This document shows, piece after piece, positions 26,512 to 34,800 of a DNA stretch of 64,000 nt; the stretch's first letter is position 1, and each line of letters opens with the position of its first letter. Below the pieces are notes generated by a model. That model did not search any database. It saw only the letters and a list, made by a program, of their open reading frames with translations, and had not been told where the DNA came from. The stretch comes from Desulfovibrio sp. (GTDB taxonomy: Bacteria > Desulfobacterota > Desulfovibrionia > Desulfovibrionales > Desulfovibrionaceae), in the NCBI RefSeq assembly GCF_019422935.1, contig NZ_JAHZCJ010000007.1, forward strand, positions 153,021 to 217,020, read 5' to 3'. The position numbers and the translations under genes are program-made.

Positions 26512-27942
26512 ATGGCTGAAATCGCTGCTGAAAACAAAGGGAATCTGGTCAAAAACATTCGCCTTGCCGGGTCTGTTCTTTCCATCATTCTTGGCATCTG
26601 GGTCGCCCTGCAAGCGCCGCCGGAAGGCCTGAATGAAAAGACCATGATTGCTCTTGGCATCACCGTGTGGGCTGTGGGCTGGTGGATTACCGAGATCGTG
26701 CCCGAATTTGTCACCGGTTTGATGATGTGTATCTTGTGGTCGGCCTTCAAGTGCGTGCCCTTTAAAACAGCGTTTGCCACGTTTTCCACCTCCGGCTGGT
26801 GGATCATGGTCGGCGCATTCGCCTTGGGCGCAGTGGCTGGTAAAACGGGCCTGTTAAAGCGTATCTCGCTCTGGGTGCTCAAGCTGTTCCCTGCCAGCTT
26901 TGCCGGACAGGTATGGGGGCTGATTGGTTCGGGCACGGTGATCGGGCCGCTCATTCCCAGCATGAACGCCAAGGCCACGCTTTCTTCGCCCATTGCCATG
27001 GGCATCAGCGATGAACTTGGCATTGAACGCAAGTCCAACGCGGCAAACGGCCTGTTTGGCGCATGCTATGTGGGCTTTATCCTCATGGGCCACATGTTCA
27101 TGAGCGGCTCGTTCAGCCATTATGTGCTGGTGGGCATGCTGCCCGAGGCTTATCGCGGCGTTACGTGGCTGCAGTGGCTTTTGTGGTCGTTGCCCTATGG
27201 CGTGTGCGTTTTCCTCGGCATGGGTCTTTTCATCGTGACCTGCTACAAGCCCAAGGAAAAGGTCAGCCTGCCCGCAGGCTACAGCACCGCCCAGCTTGAA
27301 AAGCTCGGGCCCATGACGCGGAATGAAAAATTGTGCATGGGCGTGCTTATCGTCACCCTGCTTATGTGGATGACCGAATCGCTGCACAAGATATCTGCCG
27401 GTGAAGTTTCCCTCATGGCCATGTGCGTGCTCATGCTGCTCAAGGTTATGGACAAGAGCGATTTCAAAACGGGCATCGACTGGTCGTCCGTTGTTTTCGT
27501 GGGCAGCATCCTGAACATGGCCTCGGTTATCCAGTCGCTCAAGGTTGACCGCTGGCTTGGTACGGAGCTGCAGCCCCTTCTTGCCAACGTGATTTCCGAA
27601 CCCGCCCTGTTCATTGTGACACTGGTCGTTGTGGCCTCGCTCGTCAAACTGGTTATAGTGTCGCTCACATCCGCCTCGGCAATCTTTGTGCTGATTCTTC
27701 CGCCCATCATGATTGCCCACGGCATGAACCCCTGGATCGCCTGCATGGTCACTTTTGCCGGCAGCGATATCTGGTACCTGAGCTACATGAACTCCATTTA
27801 CCTTTGCGCCCATTTCGGCACACAGGGCAAAATGGCGCGGCACGGAGCCATGATCAAACTCTCGGCTGCCTATACCGCCATATGTATAGTGGCCTTCCTT
27901 ATCAGCATACCCTATTGGAAGATGCTCGGGCTCATAAAATAG
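26512..27942 (+). CDS. SLC13/DASS-family anion transporter
   Basis: A 476-residue inner-membrane carrier with about 12 hydrophobic segments. It has the DASS layout of two repeats: WWITEIVPEFVTGL and IGPLIPSMNAKATLSSPIA in the first half, LVIVSLTSASAIFVLILPPIMIAHG in the second. The family carries di- and tricarboxylates, sulfate or related organic anions; the exact ligand motifs cannot be read here. The start at 26512 follows AAGGGAG. Standing under its own sigma-54 promoter between the catabolic genes and the activator, it probably imports the substrate or exports the acid product. The end near 27942 is followed by a long hairpin. Confidence 0.85.
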   Translation: MAEIAAENKGNLVKNIRLAGSVLSIILGIWVALQAPPEGLNEKTMIALGITVWAVGWWITEIVPEFVTGLMMCILWSAFKCVPFKTAFATFSTSGWWIMVGAFALGAVAGKTGLLKRISLWVLKLFPASFAGQVWGLIGSGTVIGPLIPSMNAKATLSSPIAMGISDELGIERKSNAANGLFGACYVGFILMGHMFMSGSFSHYVLVGMLPEAYRGVTWLQWLLWSLPYGVCVFLGMGLFIVTCYKPKEKVSLPAGYSTAQLEKLGPMTRNEKLCMGVLIVTLLMWMTESLHKISAGEVSLMAMCVLMLLKVMDKSDFKTGIDWSSVVFVGSILNMASVIQSLKVDRWLGTELQPLLANVISEPALFIVTLVVVASLVKLVIVSLTSASAIFVLILPPIMIAHGMNPWIACMVTFAGSDIWYLSYMNSIYLCAHFGTQGKMARHGAMIKLSAAYTAICIVAFLISIPYWKMLGLIK

Positions 27943-27981
27943 CGCGCTTCCGGCGTGTTGGGTACGCAAATCGGATTTATT

Positions 27982-28029
27982 ACGCAGTCGCGGCATGGAT
28001 TTATTATAAAGTCCTTGCCGTGACTGCGT
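27982..28029 (+). repeat. Long stem-loop after the transporter gene
   Basis: Arms of 18 bases (27982-27999 and 28012-28029) match at 16 positions around a 12-base AT-rich loop. No T run follows. It lies in the 334-base gap before the activator gene, which otherwise has no coding frame. Possible transcription end or mRNA stabiliser. Confidence 0.5.
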
Positions 28030-28276
28030 CGTTGAACAGAATATACGGGATAATTGCGGCATACATGGTGCAAGACCCTCATGGCTTGCGTTGCTTGCAT
28101 GAAATGGCAAAGCGGCACTGACGCAATACAGGTTTTGGCCTGCGTTTTGTCAATACCTGCTGTATTCATTCAATATTTTATACTGTTCATGTTTACTTTG
28201 CATACAGCGAGGTTTATGTTTTTAACACCGCCCGGCGCATACGCCATGTGCGAATCCATCAGATGACGAGGCTCCC

Positions 28277-30232
28277 ATGCTGCCAGCCAGTTTCAAACCG
28301 CGTATTCTTTGCGTCTCCATTTATGATGAAATGGCCCAGCTTGTGCGCCACTCCGCGGGCCAGTTCGGCGTTGAGGTTGATGTGTTTGATGGCGGCATTT
28401 ACAACAGCGGGCACCTCCACGCGCTTGAGGTGGAAAACCGTTACGATGTCATCATCAGTCAGGCGGGAACGGCCATCGCCATCCAGCAGATGGTCAAAAC
28501 ACCTGTGGTGCCCATCCAGATTACAGCAAACGACATCGTCACCCCCCTCCGCGAAGCCTCAGAACGTCACCAGAACCTGCTCTGCATCACCTACGACAGC
28601 AATCTCAGCGTTGATATTGAATCCCTGGCGGCCTTTGCGCGGCTTAAGAATTTTCGCCAGGTTATCTACCGCAACGAGCAGGACTTCAACAGCATTATTT
28701 CCCGTCTTCCCACACTGAACGATGTTGCCATTGTCGGATTTGGCGGATGCGTCATTGAAAAGGCGGCTCAGTACGGCCTGCCCTACTATCTCATACGTTC
28801 CAGCAAGGACAGCGTGCATCAGGCGGTGCTTTCCGCCCGCAACATTGTTGACCAGCACATCAAGGAGCGTACCCGCTCCCGCCGTCTGAACAATATTATC
28901 AACTATTCCCTCAGCGGCATCGTTTCCGTTAATCGAGACAAAACCATTGCCATCTGCAACCGCCCGGCAAAGCAGATGCTTGACCTGCACGGCAAGAAGC
29001 TCGTGGGCATGAACATTGATGCCCCGTCAACGCCGCCGGAACTCAAGCAGATGCTCGGCAACGGTGAATACACAGTGGACAAGGTATTGCCCCTCAAGGG
29101 CAAGACCCTGGTGGTCAACCGCGTGCCTATCCGCGTGCGCGAGCATGACCAGGGCACCATCATTGTTTTTCAGGAACTTTCCAAAATCCAGAAAATCGAA
29201 GCTGAGGCCCGCGTACAGCTTGCCAGCAAGGGCTTGGTGGCAAAATACAATTTTTCGGACATTATCGGTTCAAAAAACACCCTTGGCCCGGTTGTGGCCG
29301 AAGCCAAGCGCTATGCCCGCAGCAGCGCATCCATTCTCATTGAAGGAGAAACAGGCTCCGGCAAGGAACTTTTTGCCCAGAGCATCCACAATTTCAGCGA
29401 GCGCAAAAAAGGCCCATTTGTGGCCCTGAACTGCGCGGCCCTGCCCGAGCATCTGCTGGAGAGCGAACTTTTCGGCTATGAAGAAGGGGCCTTTACCGGC
29501 GCGCGCAAGGGCGGCAAACCGGGCATGTTTGAGCTGGCCCACCGGGGAACGCTGTTTCTGGATGAAATCAGCGAGATGAGCCTCGCGACTCAGGTGCGCC
29601 TGCTGCGCACCTTGCAGGAAAAAGAAATCTTCCGCATTGGCGGCGACCGCGTAATCAACATTGACGTCCGCATCATTGCGGCTTCAAACCGCGACCTCTA
29701 CGCCATGGCGCAGGAAGGTTCCTTTCGGCGCGATCTGTTTTTCAGGCTCAACATCTTGCCGCTGCAAATACCGCCGCTGCGCAAGCGCAAGGAAGACATT
29801 CCCACGCTCATTGCCCATTTTATCAAAAAGAACCATCAACACGTGGCCGGGCGCAGCCGCCTCAAGTTTGACGATGCAACGCTTTCCGCACTGTCAGCGC
29901 ACGGCTGGCCGGGCAATGTGCGCGAACTGGAACATATTCTGGAGCGCGTGTTTACCCTCTATGACGAGCAACAGGACTTTGACGCGCTGATTACAGACAT
30001 CATGCGGCGACACTGCCTGCGACAGGGTATGGCTGGCCCATGCCATCCTCTGGATGATGTTTTGCAAGTGCCGCGCGGCACCATGGCAGAGATGGAACGC
30101 TTCATTCTGGAGGCCTCGCTCGAGGAGCACGGCGGTAACAAAAAAGCCCTGGCTGACGCTCTTGGCATCAGCCGCGTGACGGTATGGAAAAAACTCAAGG
30201 AACTTGAAGGCGAAGAGCAGGGGCAGGACTGA
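28277..30232 (+). CDS. Sigma-54-dependent activator with PrpR_N sensory domain
   Basis: A 651-residue enhancer-binding protein. Residues 10-180 resemble the PrpR_N ligand domain (in PrpR it senses 2-methylcitrate). A PAS-like region follows (about 200-300), then the AAA+ domain with Walker A GETGSGKE (357-364), the sigma-54 contact loop GAFTGA (404-409) and LFLDEISEM (Walker B). The C-terminal Fis-type helix-turn-helix reads NKKALADALGISRVTVWKKL. GAGG precedes the ATG. It is a one-component sensor: no receiver domain is present. Three sigma-54 promoters lie just upstream in the same island, so it very likely controls them in answer to the pathway substrate or an intermediate; that link is inferred. 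Confidence 0.92.
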   Translation: MLPASFKPRILCVSIYDEMAQLVRHSAGQFGVEVDVFDGGIYNSGHLHALEVENRYDVIISQAGTAIAIQQMVKTPVVPIQITANDIVTPLREASERHQNLLCITYDSNLSVDIESLAAFARLKNFRQVIYRNEQDFNSIISRLPTLNDVAIVGFGGCVIEKAAQYGLPYYLIRSSKDSVHQAVLSARNIVDQHIKERTRSRRLNNIINYSLSGIVSVNRDKTIAICNRPAKQMLDLHGKKLVGMNIDAPSTPPELKQMLGNGEYTVDKVLPLKGKTLVVNRVPIRVREHDQGTIIVFQELSKIQKIEAEARVQLASKGLVAKYNFSDIIGSKNTLGPVVAEAKRYARSSASILIEGETGSGKELFAQSIHNFSERKKGPFVALNCAALPEHLLESELFGYEEGAFTGARKGGKPGMFELAHRGTLFLDEISEMSLATQVRLLRTLQEKEIFRIGGDRVINIDVRIIAASNRDLYAMAQEGSFRRDLFFRLNILPLQIPPLRKRKEDIPTLIAHFIKKNHQHVAGRSRLKFDDATLSALSAHGWPGNVRELEHILERVFTLYDEQQDFDALITDIMRRHCLRQGMAGPCHPLDDVLQVPRGTMAEMERFILEASLEEHGGNKKALADALGISRVTVWKKLKELEGEEQGQD

Positions 30233-30295
30233 CCCCAAGTTGTACGGACATGGCCTGAAGCCAGCCGCGGCTGGTTTTGCCTTTGTATTTTGCCC

Positions 30296-30322
30296 TACAG
30301 TTTTTTGCGCTTTGGCCGATCA
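30296..30322 (+). promoter_or_regulatory. Sigma-28 (FliA) type promoter of the YjfB-like gene
   Basis: TACAGTTT and GCCGATCA are 11 bases apart; against the consensus TAAAGTTT-N11-GCCGATAA this is 14 of 16 matches. It ends 41 bases before the small motility gene's ATG, which supports a flagellar-regulon link. Confidence 0.7.
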
Positions 30323-30363
30323 GATGGATGCACAGGTTCGCACAAGCGGCCAAGGAGCAAGCC

Positions 30364-30546
30364 ATGGACGATGTAAAGATGGGCATGAGCGTAAGCCTGG
30401 CCAGAAGCGCCTTGAACATTCAGGCCAACATGTCTGCCGCACTTATCAACGGAACTATTGATAAGGGCGCGGAAATGGAGCAGAACATGCGCAGCCAAGG
30501 GCTTGCCGCCGAGGGCATTGGCGGGAAGCTGGACGTGCAGGCTTAA
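30364..30546 (+). CDS. YjfB-like putative motility protein
   Basis: A 60-residue soluble protein that looks like the YjfB_motility family: a short helical chain MDDVKMGMSVSLARSALNIQ with a conserved Met/Ala/Gln pattern and a small C-terminal part ending KLDVQA. The family is tied to flagellar regulons but has no defined biochemical role. AAGGAG lies before the ATG; the open frame upstream of it is not supported. A sigma-28-type promoter stands in front and a strong hairpin behind, so it is its own transcription unit within the catabolic island. Confidence 0.7.
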   Translation: MDDVKMGMSVSLARSALNIQANMSAALINGTIDKGAEMEQNMRSQGLAAEGIGGKLDVQA

Positions 30547-30568
30547 TACGCTTTGCCGTACGAAGAGG

Positions 30569-30599
30569 AACAGCCGCCGGGTTTTGCCCGGCGGCTGTT
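30569..30599 (+). terminator. Hairpin terminator after the YjfB-like gene
   Basis: A perfect 13-base GC-rich stem (AACAGCCGCCGGG with its complement) and a TTTTG loop, 22 bases after the stop. There is no long T tract, only TTG. Confidence 0.65.
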
Positions 30600-30794
30600 G
30601 CGCGTTACGAGGACAAACCAGGAATCAGGATCAGCCTGCGGCCCGGCTGCAAGCGGCCATTTTGCGCATTCCGCTGCCGCCTTTCCGACATTTTTTCGTT
30701 TATCCGCACTCGTTGACAAATACCCGCAGAGTAGTAAGGCTGTATGCGCCGGTTCCCGGCCCAGATTCTGCCCATATCCGCACAAGGAGTTTTT

Positions 30795-31718
30795 GTGAAA
30801 ATTCTTGTAACACCCCGTTCTTTCGGCAAAACCAATCCCGAGCTGTTTGACCGTCTGGCCCAGGCCGGGCTGGAAGTGATACGCAACGACACGGGCGGCA
30901 TTCTCTCCGCCGAGCAGATGAAGGAAAAGCTGGTCGACTGCGCTGGCGTTATTCTTGGCGTTGACCCCATGGACGCCCCTGTGCTGGCTGCTGCCCCTGC
31001 CCTCAAGGCCATTGCCAAATACGGCGTTGGGCTGGACAACATCGACCTTGCGGCCTGCAAGGAGCGCGGCATCGCGGTTTCGCGCACCGTGGGGGCCAAC
31101 AGCAATGCCGTGGCCGACTACGCCCTGACCCTCATGCTCATGGTGGCGCGCAAGGCAGGACTTATTGACCGCCGCTGCCGCCAGAAAGACTGGGGCAAGA
31201 TCACCAGCATTGACCTGTACGGCAAAACTATCGGTATTATCGGCCTTGGGGCCATTGGCCGCTGCGTGGTCAAACGCGCACAGGGCTTTGGCATGAAGAT
31301 TCTGGGCCACGACGTTGTGTGGGACGATGCCTGGGCCGCCAAGGAAGGCGTGGAACGCGCGGATGTTGACCGCATTTGCCGCGAGGCCGACTTCATCACC
31401 CTGCACACGGTGCTGACGGACGAAACCCGCAACCTCATCAACGCCCAGCGCCTTGCAAGCATGAAAAAGACAGCCGTGCTGATCAACACCGCGCGCGGCG
31501 GGCTTATCGACGAAGCCGCCCTGCTGGTGGCTCTGAAAGAGGGCAGCATCTACGGCGCGGGCCTTGACGTATTTGAACAGGAGCCCCCGGCTGATCCGGC
31601 CTGGTATGAGCTGGACAACCTTGTGATGGGTTCGCACTGCTCTTCTTCCACCGCAGGAGCCACGGAAACCATGGGCAACATGGCCGTGGACAATCTGCTG
31701 CGCGACCTGGGGCTGTAG
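30795..31718 (+). CDS. NAD-dependent D-2-hydroxyacid dehydrogenase (SerA-like family)
   Basis: A 307-residue enzyme of the D-isomer 2-hydroxyacid dehydrogenase family. It has the nucleotide motif GIIGLGAIGRCV and the catalytic arginine (NTARGG), glutamate (DVFEQEPP) and histidine (VMGSHCSSST) in order. It lacks the ACT domains of long phosphoglycerate dehydrogenases. The start is GTG at 30795, preceded by AAGGAG; the upstream ATG has no ribosome site. It could interconvert the hydroxy- and oxoacid used by the neighbouring pathway with NADH, or be an unrelated phosphoglycerate, glyoxylate or hydroxypyruvate reductase. No sigma-54 promoter precedes it, so membership of the island rests on position only. 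Confidence 0.87.
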   Translation: MKILVTPRSFGKTNPELFDRLAQAGLEVIRNDTGGILSAEQMKEKLVDCAGVILGVDPMDAPVLAAAPALKAIAKYGVGLDNIDLAACKERGIAVSRTVGANSNAVADYALTLMLMVARKAGLIDRRCRQKDWGKITSIDLYGKTIGIIGLGAIGRCVVKRAQGFGMKILGHDVVWDDAWAAKEGVERADVDRICREADFITLHTVLTDETRNLINAQRLASMKKTAVLINTARGGLIDEAALLVALKEGSIYGAGLDVFEQEPPADPAWYELDNLVMGSHCSSSTAGATETMGNMAVDNLLRDLGL

Positions 31719-31767
31719 CACACAACCCACAACATATCGACGCGCATTGCGCGCTGGCCAAAAGCAC

Positions 31768-31810
31768 AAAACCGCCCGCACTTTCGCAAGAAGGTGCGGG
31801 CGGTTTTTTA
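31768..31810. terminator. Bidirectional terminator between the dehydrogenase and adhesin genes
   Basis: A perfect 14-base stem (AAAACCGCCCGCAC with its complement, 31768-31781 and 31794-31807) followed by a T run on the plus strand and preceded by A residues that give T on the minus strand. It serves the two convergent genes. Confidence 0.9.
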
Positions 31811-31850
31811 TGATGGCACTGCGCGCCGCATAACGGCACGCAGCCCCTGG

Positions 31851-34800
31851 TTACGAATTTTTCAAAATAAATTCCTGCTTGTCGGCTGCATGATCAGTCA
31901 CCTGTATATCAGCCGTGGTGGTGATGACAAGGTCGTGCGAGGTGTTGGTAAAAGTCTTGCCGTCGTCGCCCTTCGTCCACTGCGAGCTGTCCAGGGATAT
32001 GGAATCCGTACCCATCTTGATGCCCGCATTGATAAGCGCGTTCATATCCGTCAGGCTGTCAGTGCCGTCACCAGTCTGCGCGCCATCCTGAATGGAAACA
32101 CTCACATTCTTTACCTGGCTGGGATCGGCCAACAGTGAATCCAGATTCTCGGTGCTGTGGTTGATGAGTACGTTCAGGCCCGTGGCGGTGCCGCCATCAA
32201 TGGTATCGCCCTGATGGAAGACCAGCACATTGTTGCCTGCGCCGCCGTAGAGAACATTATTCCCCGCGCCGCCGTCCAGAAAGTCGTTGCCGTCACCGCC
32301 ATAAAGGTGGTCGTTGCCAGCTCCGCCGTAAAGGTGGTCGTTGCCAGCTCCGCCGTAAAGGTGGTCGCCATCATTGCCGGCATAGAGGGTATCGTTGCCG
32401 CCTTCACCGTACAGTTCATTGTGCCCTGTGCCGCCATAGAGGATATCGTCGCCGCTGCCGCCTTGAAGGATGTCATCGCCCCCGCCGCCGTAGAGAATGT
32501 GATTCTGCGTCTCGCTACTCGCATCAAGGTAATCCGCGCTGTTGCTGCCAAACAGCAGGTGGCTGGTTTCGCCGCCAGTGGTAATATCTACATGGTGGCC
32601 GCCGTCTTCTTCTTTAACGGTAACATCAAAGGCAAGGCTTGCCGTGCCAGGAGCAGATGTAAGCTTGTGGTTGTCCGTGGCGGTAAACATAAAGGAATCC
32701 GTAAAGCTGGTAGCCCACGTATCCCCACTGCCGCTCAGATGATGTTGCAGAGCATCCAGCTCCTGCTCGGAGTGGATGTTGAGGTCATAATTGTAATGAC
32801 CGTCGTCAGATACAACAACATGCCCATAGGCAGCATCTTTCTGCAAGGCATAAGAATCTATTGTGTCGCCAGTATCCGGATCTATGGCGTGCAACTGGCC
32901 GTTGGCTGTGCCAAAAGTTCCACTTGTCGCCACAGGCGCGTCGTTGACGCCCGCCAAGTCAATGTGCAGTGTCTTTTCGCCTTCTGCGCCGTACTTATCC
33001 TTGGCTACCAGGGTGAACGCAAAGTCGGCGGCGGTGATGCTGTCCAGACTTTTGTCTTGCCCAAGCGACCGAAGCAATTTCACACCATCGTTATTCAGTG
33101 TAAAGGTATACTCCCCGGTGGTGGCATCAAGCTTCAACGTGCCATAGGTGTTGGAAAGCTGTGTGACGTTGTTGTTGCCGGACTTGATGAAGTAACTCAA
33201 TTTTTCACCCTCAAGGGCATCGGCATCGGTCGCATAGATGGAGCCGGTGAGCGTGGGGGCTGTATAGGGGCTGCCAGCTGTGGCTGCCACGTCCTCAAGG
33301 ATTATGTCCGTAAATTTCTCAATAACAGGAGCCGTATTGGTTCCTGTAACCGTAACCTGCACCTTTGCTGTGGCAGAGTTCGAGGTTGTAACTCCGGAGT
33401 TGTCTGTTACTGTGACTATGGCGTTCAGCACCACCTTATCGCCATGGGCCAGGGCATCGGCATCCTTGCTCAGGGTAAAGGTATACTTGCCGTCCGTACC
33501 AATCTCGAACGTGCCGATTGCTGTACCGTGCTCGCTCGCCTTGCATTGCTTCCATGCGCCGTCGGAGTTCTTTTTGGCGTAAACAGTGTCCCCGTCCTCC
33601 TCGCTGCTCTTAATTGCATAGGTGTGCGTGTCATACGTATCTACATCGTAGACTCTGGCCTGGCCGCTCACCGAGGCCATATCGCCTTCCGTTATGTAGA
33701 GCGCCGCGCCGGAGCCAGCCGCGCCCGTGCCGTCAGCCTCATGCAGGGTGATGCTGGGGGCATCGTTGGTTCCGCTGACCGTGATATTCACAGTGAAGTC
33801 ACTCGACTTGGGGGTATCGTTCCCCCTGCCGTTATCGCTCACCTTGATGGTGAACTGCTCATCCGTCAGCTTTTCGCCTGCACCCAGCGCCTGCACCCGT
33901 GGGTCGTTGTTATTGAGCTTGTAGGTGTATGTGCCGTCAGCCGTGAGGAAGAGCGTACCGTACTTGCCCTGGTACATACCCGTGCCACTGTCGCCTTCAA
34001 TCGCGTAGCTGAGGGCACTGGAGCCGCCCAGGTGCGCGGCGTCGCCATCCGTAGCGGGCACAGTGGCGGAAACCAGAGGCACACCGTCGTTGCTGTCTTC
34101 CACCACCTCATGTGTGGCCGCAGCGTTAGTGAGCGTGGGTTTTGCATTTTCCGCGCTGAGGTCAACCGTCAGGCTTTTTTCCACAGTGCCGCCGTGGCCG
34201 TCCGCAATCAGGAACGTCACCTTGTCACTGGCTGCACCGTCGTAGTTGGTGGCCGTGTTGTTGAGCGTGTAGGTATAGGAAAACTTTGTCTGCCCATCTT
34301 GAGTGGTTTCTTTCCATATGTGGTATTCCCCATGTTCCCCGTGAACGATATAGGGGGTGGCATTGGTTCCCGCTCCCGACAGCGTGTTGCCGTCCTTATC
34401 CACCAGGCTCAAGCTGTCACGGTCAATCACGTCACGGTCGGTGGCGGTAAAGCTGCCCTCCACTTCGGCCTTATCCCATCCCCCGGTTTCACCCTGGTGC
34501 ATGGAAAGCTCAGGATCTTTGCTGGTCAGGTAGGGCACATCATTAGTACCATGAATGATAATGGTAATGAGCCGCTCTTCGCCAGCGCCATTGATAACCT
34601 TGAAATACTGCGGAAGCTTTTCATCCTTACCCAGGCCCTGCACGGCAGGATGATCGTTATTCAGGGTGTAGGTATATGTGCCATCAGGCAGCAGGGTTAT
34701 GGTTCCGTAGTCGTTACTGATGACGCTGCTCTTGCCGCCGTCATCCTTTACCAGATACATGCCGTTGTCGTACTTCGTATTACTTTCGTCGGCAGCCACT

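Noticed and set aside
27965..28276. A sigma-54 promoter before the activator gene itself
   Set aside because: No GG-N10-GC element with the right flanks was found; the gene is probably expressed from an ordinary promoter I could not define.
32195..32510. Regular short repeats that might suggest a CRISPR array
   Set aside because: They are in-frame RTX codon repeats without unique spacers.
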